DNA from: Chloroflexota bacterium
GTDB lineage: Bacteria; Chloroflexota; Anaerolineae; Anaerolineales; Anaerolineaceae
Direction of reading: 5' to 3'
Assembly: GCA_029548365.1 (NCBI GenBank)
Contig: JAKPNN010000030.1
Location: forward strand, 1-64,000
DNA length: 64,000 bases
A model generated the notes under the pieces. That model worked only from the letters and a program-made list of their open reading frames with translations. It made no database searches and had not been told where the DNA came from. Positions 18,473 to 26,729 of the stretch are shown here, piece by piece. A program made the position numbers and the translations under genes. Position 1 is the stretch's first letter. Each line of letters opens with the position of its first letter.

Positions 18473-19384
18473 ATGTCAACCATTAGCATTCAAAATATTT
18501 CCAAACGATTTGGCGCAACACTGGCTGTGGATAATTTGAGTTTTGACGTCCACCCGGGAGAGATTTTCGGGCTGCTGGGCCCCAACGGCGCGGGTAAGAC
18601 CACCTGTATCCGCATGATCCTCGATATTTTTGAACCCGATGCCGGCGAAATCGCGGTGTTGGGCGGACCTATGACCGATGACAAAAAGAATCGCATCGGC
18701 TATCTTCCAGAGGAGCGCGGCCTTTACCAGGATATTCCCCTTGATCGCTGCCTGACCTTCCTGTCGACCCTTAAAGGCATGCCTGAAAAAAGCATTGCAC
18801 CAATTTTAGCGGATTACCTGAAGTTGTTTGACCTGTATGAAGTCCGCAGCAAGAAGGTTAAGGAGCTCAGCAAGGGTATGCAGCAAAAAGCGCAGCTTAT
18901 CGCCACGCTGATCCACGACCCCGAACTGCTCATCATTGACGAACCCTTTGCCTCACTCGACCCAATCAACACCCGGATGGTCATGGACCTCCTGGAAGAT
19001 AAACGCGATGAGGGCAAAGCCATCATCATGTCCACCCACCAGATGAACCAGGTCGAAGAACTCTGTGACCGCATCCTGCTCATTGATCATGGACACCAGG
19101 TGTTATACGGCACCCTGCAGGAAATCCAAAGCCAATTTGCCTCACAGGATATTCTTGTCACGGCACTGACGCCTTTGCCAGAATTTATCAACGGGGTTGC
19201 GGCAGTTCGACATGTGAATGGACGCACTCTGCTGGTGCTGTCAGAAGGCGCCACGCCCAACCAGGTTCTCAAACAACTGATTAACCAGGGAATAGAAATA
19301 TCCGCCTTTGAAATTGCCGTCCCACCCCTCAATGAAATCTTTATCAAGGTCGTCGGAAAACAGACGGAGGGTCAGGATGGGTAA
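18473..19384 (+). CDS. ABC-2 exporter ATPase (NatA-like)
   Basis: A 303-residue ATPase powering the two permeases that follow. Walker A is GPNGAGKTT (about 37-45), the signature is LSKGMQQK, and Walker B is LLIIDEPFASLDP. The C-terminal 80 residues form the extra domain typical of ABC-2 drug or ion exporters of the NatA type. AGAGGAA precedes ATG 18473. Two TATAAT-like boxes (18322-18327 and 18383-18388) sit upstream without clear -35 elements. The following permease overlaps its end by 8 bases, so the three genes form one unit. Substrate unknown; sodium or drug export is the usual guess. Confidence 0.9.
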   Translation: MSTISIQNISKRFGATLAVDNLSFDVHPGEIFGLLGPNGAGKTTCIRMILDIFEPDAGEIAVLGGPMTDDKKNRIGYLPEERGLYQDIPLDRCLTFLSTLKGMPEKSIAPILADYLKLFDLYEVRSKKVKELSKGMQQKAQLIATLIHDPELLIIDEPFASLDPINTRMVMDLLEDKRDEGKAIIMSTHQMNQVEELCDRILLIDHGHQVLYGTLQEIQSQFASQDILVTALTPLPEFINGVAAVRHVNGRTLLVLSEGATPNQVLKQLINQGIEISAFEIAVPPLNEIFIKVVGKQTEGQDG

Positions 19385-20591
19385 AATCTGGCAGATTATT
19401 AAATTCGAATATATCCGGCGTGTGTCAGAAAAACAGTTCTTATTCGCATTGCTCAGTTTGCCGTTAGTTGTGGTCATCACGGTTATCGTCGTTTTTGCAA
19501 TCTCTGTTTTTACCATTAATACCGATCCTATCGGCTACATCGATCGCTCGGGTTTCCTCACCGATGCCGCACCGAATGAGTTTAAGGGGAACATCTTTGA
19601 TCCAGCGATAGATTTTATCCCTTATTCAGATTTAACCCGCGCCCAGGATGATCTCGAATCAGGATTAATCCAGGCGTATTATGTCATTCCGCAAACCTTC
19701 CCCGAAGTACGGGATGTTGAGTTGTTTTTCATCAAAATACCCATGGCGGAAGCTCAAAACCAGTTCATGCAATGGGTCAGGCAGAACCTCGACACCTTCA
19801 AGGCATTTGACCCGCTCGTTTTAGAAAGGCTTGAAGAAGGCAGCCTGTTTACCATGACAACCCTGGATGGCAGCCGTGAAATGCAACAGGATCAATGGTT
19901 TTTATTAATCCTCCCCATCATCGCTGGAATAACTTTTATTATCGTGGTGCTGACCAGTGGAGGTTACCTTTTACAAGCCGTCGTTGAGGAAAAAGAAAAC
20001 CGCACCATGGAAATCGTGATTACCTCGGTCACCCCCACACAGTTGATGGTGGGTAAAACCATTGGCAACATCAGCGTTGGGTTAACCCAATTGGCTGTCT
20101 GGCTGATATTCTCCTGGATTGGACTGTCGATCGCAGGCAGGTTCTGGCCAGCCTTAAACAATATATCCATCCCGGGTGAGATGTTCCTTGTTATGGCTTT
20201 TTTGTTCTTGCCATCTTTTATCATGATCGCAGCGATCATGTCCACGATTGGCGCCATCGTGACCGAGATGCGCGAAGCTCAACAAATTAGCGGGGTTTTT
20301 TCCCTGTTCGTCACCATCCCTTTATATGTTATCACCCCGATGATGATGAACCCGAACGGAACTTTAGCGCTGGTCCTGAGTTTCTTCCCCCCGACTGCGC
20401 CGATCGCTGTTATGCTACGCATGGCTTTAACCACTGTGCCAACCTGGCAGATCGTTGTTAATGTCCTGGCATTGGTGATCTTTGCGATCCTTTCAATGTG
20501 GTTGGCCGGGCACGCCTTTCGCCTGGGTATGCTGCAGTATGGCAAACGACTTTCACTCAAAGAGCTGTTCAGGAAACAGGAGGCCGCATGA
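19377..20591 (+). CDS. ABC-2 exporter permease 1 (NatB-like)
   Basis: A 404-residue membrane protein with one N-terminal span (about 22-46), a 130-residue extracytoplasmic domain, and five or six C-terminal spans, the NatB/YhaP architecture. The segment VVEEKENRTMEIVITSVTPTQ near 222-242, just after the second span, is the hallmark of this ABC-2 subfamily. The start is ATG 19377 with CGGAGGG upstream; an in-frame ATG at 19308 lies inside the ATPase gene. It overlaps both neighbours, so expression is coupled. Confidence 0.88.
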   Translation: MGKIWQIIKFEYIRRVSEKQFLFALLSLPLVVVITVIVVFAISVFTINTDPIGYIDRSGFLTDAAPNEFKGNIFDPAIDFIPYSDLTRAQDDLESGLIQAYYVIPQTFPEVRDVELFFIKIPMAEAQNQFMQWVRQNLDTFKAFDPLVLERLEEGSLFTMTTLDGSREMQQDQWFLLILPIIAGITFIIVVLTSGGYLLQAVVEEKENRTMEIVITSVTPTQLMVGKTIGNISVGLTQLAVWLIFSWIGLSIAGRFWPALNNISIPGEMFLVMAFLFLPSFIMIAAIMSTIGAIVTEMREAQQISGVFSLFVTIPLYVITPMMMNPNGTLALVLSFFPPTAPIAVMLRMALTTVPTWQIVVNVLALVIFAILSMWLAGHAFRLGMLQYGKRLSLKELFRKQEAA

Positions 20592-21856
20592 AAAAGACCT
20601 GGATCGTCCTGAAAACCGAATTTATCAATACGGTCACCCGCCGGTCATTTATTCTCGCTCTGATCCTGGTGCCCCTGGTACCCGCATTGATCCTGGGCGG
20701 AATTTCCTTGTTCAGAGAAAAAGAAGCGCTGGAAATTCCCGGTATTTCCTCAAGTGAGGTTCAGGAGGGTGACCAGGTGCCCCAGGGTTATATCGACCTG
20801 GCTAACCTGGTCGTCATCACACCGGAATGGCTCGGCGAAGAGCTGTTAATTGGGTTTGATCATGAAACGAGCGCCAGGCAAGCTGCGCTTTCAGGTGAGA
20901 TCAGCGGCTATTTTGTAATTCAACCCGATTACCTGGAAAGCGGGGCGGTGCGATTTGTCAGCCAGGAATTTAACCCGCTAACCTCCCTGGATTCAACCTG
21001 GATGATCAACTCCCTCATCAAGTATAACCTTCTCGGTGGAGATCTTGGGCAGTTCGATGCCTTCTTCAACCCCTTAAAGGTTGAATATGTTGACCTTGCA
21101 CCTGATGATACTGAAACCGGTATCAACATTGCCACAGACCCGATTGCCTTTTACATTCCCTATGGGATGACCATGCTGTTTTATATCCTGATCGTAACCT
21201 CCGCCAGCCTGATGATGAACAGTGTGACCAAAGAAAAAGAAAATCGGGTGATGGAAATATTGATCAGTTCAGTAAACCCGCGCCAGCTTCTGACGGGAAA
21301 AATCCTCGGCCTGGGCCTGGTTGGTTTGCTTCAGTTGGTGGTCTGGTTGGGCTCTGCAATCGTATTACTGCGGTTGGGCGGTACGACGCTGCAAATACCC
21401 GCCGACGTCCAGCTTTCAGTTGGGGTTCTCATTTGGGGCATCGTGTTCTTCATTTTGGGTTATTTACTCTATGGCACCATCATGGCAGGCGTGGGTGCAC
21501 TGGTGGGTTCGGTCAAAGAAGCATCGCAAGCTACATTTGTTGTGATCATTCCCATCCTGATCCCGTTGATGTTGGTCGGCTTTATTATCGATCAACCTAA
21601 TTCATCCCTGGCTGTTGCTCTGAGCCTGATCCCTTTCACCGCGCCTAACACCATCATGACCCGAATGGCTGTCGCTCCGATCCCGCTCTGGCAACTGCTG
21701 GCCAGCATGCTCCTGACAATGGGCACCATCATCCTTCTGATTCACGCAGTTTCAGGCATGTTCAGGGCGCAGTTGCTGCTGACCGGTCAAAAATTCAGCT
21801 TTGGGTTATTCATCAAAGCCTTGCGCGGCAAACTACCTGACATCATCAAAACGTGA
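20588..21856 (+). CDS. ABC-2 exporter permease 2 (NatB-like)
   Basis: A 422-residue paralogue of the preceding permease with the same layout: span near 18-40, long outer domain, hallmark KEKENRVMEILISSVNPRQL after the second span, then several spans. The two would form a heterodimeric channel with the ATPase at 18473. The start is ATG 20588, overlapping the upstream stop as ATGA, with AGGAGG 4 bases before. Frames that start further upstream lie inside the previous gene. No terminator is evident in the 250-base gap that follows. Confidence 0.88.
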   Translation: MKKTWIVLKTEFINTVTRRSFILALILVPLVPALILGGISLFREKEALEIPGISSSEVQEGDQVPQGYIDLANLVVITPEWLGEELLIGFDHETSARQAALSGEISGYFVIQPDYLESGAVRFVSQEFNPLTSLDSTWMINSLIKYNLLGGDLGQFDAFFNPLKVEYVDLAPDDTETGINIATDPIAFYIPYGMTMLFYILIVTSASLMMNSVTKEKENRVMEILISSVNPRQLLTGKILGLGLVGLLQLVVWLGSAIVLLRLGGTTLQIPADVQLSVGVLIWGIVFFILGYLLYGTIMAGVGALVGSVKEASQATFVVIIPILIPLMLVGFIIDQPNSSLAVALSLIPFTAPNTIMTRMAVAPIPLWQLLASMLLTMGTIILLIHAVSGMFRAQLLLTGQKFSFGLFIKALRGKLPDIIKT

Positions 21857-22036
21857 TTTTCACGACTTTTGGCTGAAGAAGAATCCAATCAGCATGAGCG
21901 TCGTTTTTAAGTCTCACGCTGAACGGATAAGGATCCCCAGTCAATATGGAACGATTAATGAATTCATTACGTCATAGAAACAGCAATAAATCGAATGTCA
22001 AGGATTGCTCAGACAACAACGCTGGCAACTCGTATG

Positions 22037-22065
22037 TTTCAATTTAATGCGGTTGAATATATAAT
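22037..22065 (+). promoter_or_regulatory. Weak promoter before first NBR1-Ig lipoprotein
   Basis: TTTCAA (22037-22042), 17 bases, TATAAT (22060-22065), about 40 bases before the start codon. The -35 is poor; the -10 is perfect. Confidence 0.4.
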
Positions 22066-22106
22066 ATACTTGATGAATGGATGATTAAACAGTCAGGAGA
22101 AGCACC

Positions 22107-23255
22107 ATGAAAAAATCACTGTTCGTGACCATAGTCGTGTTGATTTTATGTCTTATTCTGGTGGGATGCAATTTTCCCAAGCAAGAACCACAGGAAAACC
22201 AGGTGGACCTGCTGAATACTGCTGCAGCTCAAACCGTGCAGGCAAAACAGACTTTGATTGCTCAGCCCACTGAGGTTCCCCCAACACTGCCACCTTCCCC
22301 AACACACACACTCGATCAGTCAGAGCCAACGCTCGCGCCGACGAGTCCTCCTACCACCGTGCCAACCTCCGTGCCAACCATCGCAGCGACCAACACGCCG
22401 CAAGCCCCCTGCGACCAGGCGAGCTTTGTGTCCGAAACAATACCTGACGGTTCAGAGTTTTCGCCGGGACAGAGCTTCACCAAAACCTGGACCATCAAAA
22501 ACACCGGTTCATGCACCTGGACTGCAGATTATCATGTTGTTTTCTTCAGTGGTAACGCCATGGGTGCGCTCGCGGCCAAGCCCCTCACCACCGGAACCGT
22601 TGCCCCCGGACAAACAATCCAGATCTCACTGGAGATGCAGGCACCAATTACATCCGGCACTTTCCGGGGTGATTTTAAACTACGCAATGCTGGCGGCGTC
22701 CTGTTTGGCCTTGGAGCAAAAGACGGTCCGTTCTGGGTCAAAATTAATGTGTATAGCTTGCCTTATGATTTTACCAAAAACGTGTGTGCGACGGGCGTCA
22801 AATGGACCAGCGGTGCAGGAACATTGCCCTGCCCTGGAAAATTCGACGATAATCGCGGCTGGGTTTTGGTGATTGACAAACCGACCCTGGAGAATATGGC
22901 CGTTGATGACGAGCCGGGCATGCAAGTTCATCCAGATTACGCCGATAAGGGCTGGATTCGAGGTACTTACCCGGAAATGACCCTCCCTGGCAGCACCCTT
23001 TTCAAAGCCATCATTGGTTGTTATGGAAATCAAAAATGTGATGTTAAATTCAAATTGAATGCTCGCATTGATGGCGGTGACGAACAAACCCTGGCCACCT
23101 GGCACGAAATCCAGGACGGGAAGTTCAACAAAGTGGAGCTTGACCTGAGCCATCTGGCGGGCAAGAAAGTGCAATTCATTCTGCTGGTTGATGCCAACGG
23201 CAGCCCGACCAATGACGTCTCGCTGTGGTTTGGTCCCAGGATTGAATCCAAGTAA
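22107..23255 (+). CDS. Surface lipoprotein with NBR1-type Ig-like domain
   Basis: A 382-residue exported lipoprotein. The signal peptide ends with a lipobox LILVGC (Cys about 21). A Thr/Pro/Ser-rich linker (about 50-100) carries the domain away from the membrane. Residues about 108-215 match the NBR1-type Ig-like (FW) fold, seen in SFTKTWTIKNTGSCTW and TSGTFRGDFKLRN, which occurs widely in Chloroflexota surface proteins. The remaining 165 residues form a second beta-rich domain with paired Cys, possibly carbohydrate-binding, but I cannot name it. A paralogue follows, and each has its own promoter. Role probably adhesion or scaffold; unproven. Confidence 0.8.
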   Translation: MKKSLFVTIVVLILCLILVGCNFPKQEPQENQVDLLNTAAAQTVQAKQTLIAQPTEVPPTLPPSPTHTLDQSEPTLAPTSPPTTVPTSVPTIAATNTPQAPCDQASFVSETIPDGSEFSPGQSFTKTWTIKNTGSCTWTADYHVVFFSGNAMGALAAKPLTTGTVAPGQTIQISLEMQAPITSGTFRGDFKLRNAGGVLFGLGAKDGPFWVKINVYSLPYDFTKNVCATGVKWTSGAGTLPCPGKFDDNRGWVLVIDKPTLENMAVDDEPGMQVHPDYADKGWIRGTYPEMTLPGSTLFKAIIGCYGNQKCDVKFKLNARIDGGDEQTLATWHEIQDGKFNKVELDLSHLAGKKVQFILLVDANGSPTNDVSLWFGPRIESK

Positions 23256-23273
23256 TTGCGCCGCAATGGTAAC

Positions 23274-23312
23274 GACAAGAAAGGCCACCGCTGGTGGTCT
23301 TTTTGTCTTTTT
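23274..23312 (+). terminator. Terminator after first lipoprotein gene
   Basis: Arms 23281-23289 and 23293-23301 pair (one G-T) around a 3-base loop, flanked by outer complementary bases and followed by a T-rich tail. Confidence 0.8.
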
Positions 23313-23335
23313 TCAGTAATGATGCACCTGGTAAC

Positions 23336-23370
23336 TTGACTTTTTTCACCCATCATCTAGAATAGATGAT
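23336..23370 (+). promoter_or_regulatory. Promoter with overlapping inverted repeat
   Basis: TTGACT (23336-23341), 16 bases, TAGAAT (23358-23363). A perfect 7-base inverted repeat, ATCATCT (23352-23358) and AGATGAT (23364-23370), spans the -10 box, the position of a repressor operator. No regulator gene is adjacent. Confidence 0.55.
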
Positions 23371-23407
23371 TAATCAATCCATCATCGGATCGAAGGAATG
23401 AAATTAA

Positions 23408-24022
23408 ATGCACAAGGTAATAAAGAATCACATTGTTGTGTTAAGCCTGATCATCTTTTTGGGGACGCTCCTCAGCGCCTGTAAGTCTGCAGAACCCAAG
23501 CTGGATATTGATGCCCAGAAAACCGGTTTTGTTCTAACCGCGGAAGTCCAGGCTTCTTTGACTTCAGCCGCTCGACCCACTGCAACAGAAACGCCCATTC
23601 CGGAACCGTCTGCTACAGCCACAGTTCTGCCAAGCAACACACCGATCCTTCTCCCCACCAAAACAACTGAGGGTACGACCCCTGCCATTGGCGTTGATCG
23701 AGCGCAGATCATCGCGCAGGAACCAGAAGATAACACCCGCGTTTCGCCCGGTGAAACCTTCACTGTCACCTGGACCCTGGAAAATACGGGCACCAGCACC
23801 TGGACCACCCAGTATTATATTGAGCATGCCTCTGGAGAAAGTCTGGGTGCAGAAGGCAAGGTCTACGTCTGGCTGCCCGTCCCTCTTGGAACCAGCCTGG
23901 CATTAACCGTCAACATGGTTGCCCCGAATACATCCGGCAACAAGGTCTCTTACTGGAAAATGTGCAACGCCAGCGGCGATGCTTTTTATGATTTCAGTGT
24001 CACCATCACTGTTGAAGAGTAA
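23408..24022 (+). CDS. Second lipoprotein with NBR1-type Ig-like domain
   Basis: A 204-residue shorter paralogue of the preceding lipoprotein. The signal peptide ends at a lipobox LLSAC (Cys about 25). A Thr/Pro/Ser-rich linker (about 55-90) precedes one NBR1-type Ig-like domain (about 100-200), recognisable from FTVTWTLENTGTSTW and the closing strands. It lacks the extra C-terminal domain of its neighbour. The two are about 150 bases apart with separate promoters, a tandem duplication followed by domain loss or gain. Surface location is likely. Function unknown. Confidence 0.8.
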   Translation: MHKVIKNHIVVLSLIIFLGTLLSACKSAEPKLDIDAQKTGFVLTAEVQASLTSAARPTATETPIPEPSATATVLPSNTPILLPTKTTEGTTPAIGVDRAQIIAQEPEDNTRVSPGETFTVTWTLENTGTSTWTTQYYIEHASGESLGAEGKVYVWLPVPLGTSLALTVNMVAPNTSGNKVSYWKMCNASGDAFYDFSVTITVEE

Positions 24023-24049
24023 ATCAGCCACCCGAGACCCCGCCAACGA

Positions 24050-25126
24050 TTGCAGGATATGCGTCGTTTAACAGAACTTAAGCACGCCTTCTCTACCAAA
24101 GCGCATCAGCTTGGATTTACGCATGTCGGTATAACTCCTGCCCTCCCTGTTCCGCATTTCGAAGCCTTTGAACGCTGGATCAGCGCGGGTCATCATGCCG
24201 ATATGCACTATTTAGCGCGTGAAGACACGCTGGCGAAACGGGCCGATCCAAGCCTGGTTTTGGAGGGTTGCCAGCGTGTGATCTGCCTGGCGATGCCCTA
24301 CACCCCACCCCAATCCTCACTCACCGCAATCACTCCGGGGTTTGGCAGGGTTTCCGCCTATGCCCGCACCGCAGACTACCACCAGGTAATCCAGAAAAAG
24401 CTGGTTGAATTGGAGGACCTCATTTGCAGCCATGCAGATGGTGCGGTGAAAATAAAATCCTATGTTGATACTGGGCCGGTGCTTGAACGCACTTTTGCCA
24501 TTCAGGCCGGGTTGGGAATGGTCGGAAAAAACAGCAACCTGATCATTCCGGGAACAGGAAGCTATTTTTTCCTGGCAGTGATGCTCACCGACCTGGCATT
24601 GCCGGTAGACGCCCCCTTCATGCATGACTTATGCGGGTCTTGTCGGCGTTGTATCGAAGCCTGTCCCACCTCTTGCATCCTGCCCGACCGAACCATCGAT
24701 GCCAGACGCTGTATCAGCTACCTGACCATTGAAAACAAAGGGATAATTCCGGATGCACTCAAATGCCAGGTTGGAAACTGGTTGTTTGGCTGCGATATCT
24801 GCCAGATGGTTTGTCCGCACAACATCAGGGTACAGACTCAGCCCAACATGCTCGGTGAACCCCTGCTGCCAGAGCAAATGAATTTAACCGACATCCTGAA
24901 CTGGGAGGAGGAAGATTTCAAATCTGCCACCCAAAACACCGCCCTTAACCGACCCAAACAGCGTGGGTTGGTGAGGAATGCAATTGTGGTTTTGGGTAAC
25001 CAGGCTCACGCAGCCGCACTGCCGTTGTTAAGAGATTGCCTCAAAAAGGCGGTACACCCCCTGATCCTGGATGCTCTGCACTGGGCAATTGACCAAATTG
25101 AGCGGAAGCAAACCGACGATGCGTGA
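24050..25126 (+). CDS. queG: Epoxyqueuosine reductase
   Basis: A 358-residue cobalamin-dependent iron-sulfur enzyme that reduces epoxyqueuosine to queuosine in tRNA wobble positions. The conserved catalytic region YVDTGPVLER includes Asp 140, and two [4Fe-4S] clusters are visible: CGSCRRCIEAC (Cys 195, 198, 201, 205) and GCDICQMVC (Cys 248, 251, 255). The start is uncertain: TTG 24050 or ATG 24059, neither with an ideal Shine-Dalgarno site. It overlaps the dus gene by 8 bases, so two tRNA-modifying enzymes are coupled. Other queuosine genes are not in the window. Confidence 0.92.
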   Translation: MQDMRRLTELKHAFSTKAHQLGFTHVGITPALPVPHFEAFERWISAGHHADMHYLAREDTLAKRADPSLVLEGCQRVICLAMPYTPPQSSLTAITPGFGRVSAYARTADYHQVIQKKLVELEDLICSHADGAVKIKSYVDTGPVLERTFAIQAGLGMVGKNSNLIIPGTGSYFFLAVMLTDLALPVDAPFMHDLCGSCRRCIEACPTSCILPDRTIDARRCISYLTIENKGIIPDALKCQVGNWLFGCDICQMVCPHNIRVQTQPNMLGEPLLPEQMNLTDILNWEEEDFKSATQNTALNRPKQRGLVRNAIVVLGNQAHAAALPLLRDCLKKAVHPLILDALHWAIDQIERKQTDDA

Positions 25127-26090
25127 ACAAATCGCTGACAAACCCACGTTGATGGTCGGCACTGTGCCCATTTACGGCGACCTGATCCTGGCGCCCATGG
25201 ATGGAATCACCGACCTGCCCTTCCGCGGCCTGTGCCGCCGTTTGGGTTCCGCCATGAGTGTGACCGAATTCATCAACACCCTGGATGTACTCGAGCACCA
25301 CCCGCGTTACCCCAAACGGCATGCCTTTGAGCCCTACCATCGACCGCTCTCGCTGCAATTACTGGGCGATCAGCCCGAACAAATTCTACAAGCGGCGCTG
25401 CAGCTCGTACCGCAAGTTCAGCCCGATATTATCGATATCAACCTCGGCTGTCAATCAAAAAATGTGGTCAGTCGCGGCGCTGGGGCAGCCTTGTTGAAAA
25501 CACCCGAGGCAATTGCTGCCATCTTCAGCCTGATGCGTGAGAATTTCCCGCAACCCATCACCGCTAAGATCCGCCTGGGCTGGGACGAAGATACGCTGAA
25601 CTACCTGGAGGTTGCCCAGGCTGCCCAGGAAAATGGCTGCGCCATGCTCGCTGTGCATGGTCGCACACGCAATCAGGCATTTCGCAGCCAGGCGCGCTGG
25701 GAACCTATCCGGGAGCTCAAACAGGCGCTTACCATCCCGGTCATCGGAAACGGGGACGTGCGCACCGTCGCTGATATCGAGCGCATCCAATCGATCACAG
25801 GGTGTGATGCCGTCATGATTGGCAGGGCTGCTGTGGGCAACCCCTGGATCTTCAGCCGCATGGACCGCCATGAAGTGCCCCCACAGACGGTTCACACGAC
25901 CATCCTCACCCATCTACAAGCTATGCTTCAGTTTTATGGCGAACGCGGGGTGATTAGTTTTCGGAAATTTCTCAAAGCTTACCTGGCGCACGAAAATATC
26001 CCCCAAGAAGCTCTGCTGTCATTGCTGAACAGCCAGGACCCATCCTTCATCATCCACTGGGTCAATGATTATTATGATCACCGTGAGTGA
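25119..26090 (+). CDS. tRNA-dihydrouridine synthase (DusB-like)
   Basis: A 323-residue FMN-dependent reductase that converts uridine to dihydrouridine in tRNA D-loops. It has the TIM-barrel N-terminus APMDGITDLPFR, the catalytic Cys in NLGCQSKNVVSRGAG (Cys 111 from the chosen start), and the FMN-phosphate segments NGDVRT and MIGRAAVGNPW. The C-terminal helical RNA-binding domain is shortened, so full length is close to a minimal Dus. ATG 25119 overlaps the end of queG by 8 bases; an in-frame ATG 16 codons upstream lies well inside queG. Subfamily is uncertain. Confidence 0.9.
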   Translation: MREQIADKPTLMVGTVPIYGDLILAPMDGITDLPFRGLCRRLGSAMSVTEFINTLDVLEHHPRYPKRHAFEPYHRPLSLQLLGDQPEQILQAALQLVPQVQPDIIDINLGCQSKNVVSRGAGAALLKTPEAIAAIFSLMRENFPQPITAKIRLGWDEDTLNYLEVAQAAQENGCAMLAVHGRTRNQAFRSQARWEPIRELKQALTIPVIGNGDVRTVADIERIQSITGCDAVMIGRAAVGNPWIFSRMDRHEVPPQTVHTTILTHLQAMLQFYGERGVISFRKFLKAYLAHENIPQEALLSLLNSQDPSFIIHWVNDYYDHRE

Positions 26091-26123
26091 ACCAGCCCAA
26101 TTTTAATCTCTTTTTCCGCCATC

Positions 26124-26151
26124 TTGCACAATCTATCCCGACTGGTATAAT
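26124..26151 (+). promoter_or_regulatory. Promoter of rpsO
   Basis: TTGCAC (26124-26129), 16 bases, TATAAT (26146-26151) preceded by TGG, giving an extended -10. The same TGGTATAAT word is used by the tRNA-tuf promoter. Confidence 0.7.
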
Positions 26152-26236
26152 CTAAACCTGTGACTGGTCCTGTGTCTGGTTCCGGCTGGGCGTATGGAGA
26201 CCTGCAAAATATCAATACCTAAGGAGTAGCAGTGTC

Positions 26237-26509
26237 ATGGCTTTAGAAAAAGAAGTCAAAAACGAAATTATTCAGCAATACAAACAGCATAGCGAGGATA
26301 CAGGCTCGCCAGAGGTTCAAATTGCGATCCTGACCACCCGCATCAAAGGTCTCACCGAGCACCTGCGGGTCAATAAACACGATGAGAGTTCCCGCCGTGG
26401 TTTGCTCAAACTGGTCGGCCACCGACGCCGTTTACTGACCTATCTGCGCCGCAAGGATTACCACCGTTACGTGGCGCTGACCGACAGGCTTAACATCCGC
26501 AAAAAATAA
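26237..26509 (+). CDS. rpsO: Ribosomal protein S15
   Basis: A 90-residue S15, a primary binder of the 16S rRNA central domain and part of the bridge to the 50S subunit. The four-helix pattern and the signature [19 protein letters not shown] are clear, and the length is standard. The Shine-Dalgarno site AAGGAG lies 10 bases before ATG 26237. It has its own promoter. It lies 220 bases before pnp, the same order as in E. coli and many bacteria. Confidence 0.97.
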   Translation: MALEKEVKNEIIQQYKQHSEDTGSPEVQIAILTTRIKGLTEHLRVNKHDESSRRGLLKLVGHRRRLLTYLRRKDYHRYVALTDRLNIRKK

Positions 26510-26636
26510 TTCTTCGTTTTTTATTAACCACGCGAATAACACCGCAGATAAAGCAGGTTGCCATGCAAGAAGATCGTTGTAAGCAACACCAATCCTGATG
26601 GGCTTTGTCTGCGGAAATAGGTTTTTAATATGCAAT

Positions 26637-26704
26637 CCGCCGGTCGGGTATTGAAAATTGCTGAGGAGCAACGCCTCATCGGTTTTCAGTTCCTGACTGG
26701 GCGG
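26637..26704 (+). promoter_or_regulatory. Long stem-loop in pnp leader
   Basis: The inner arms 26652-26666 and 26674-26688 pair at 14 of 15 positions (two G-U) around a 7-base loop. An outer stem, 26637-26648 with 26692-26704, continues it with small bulges. There is no T-tract, so it is not an ordinary terminator. It ends 26 bases before the pnp start. In E. coli a pnp leader hairpin is cut by RNase III and lets PNPase repress its own synthesis; the same role here is an inference. Confidence 0.55.
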
Positions 26705-26729
26705 GAAATTAGACGAAAGGGATTTACAA

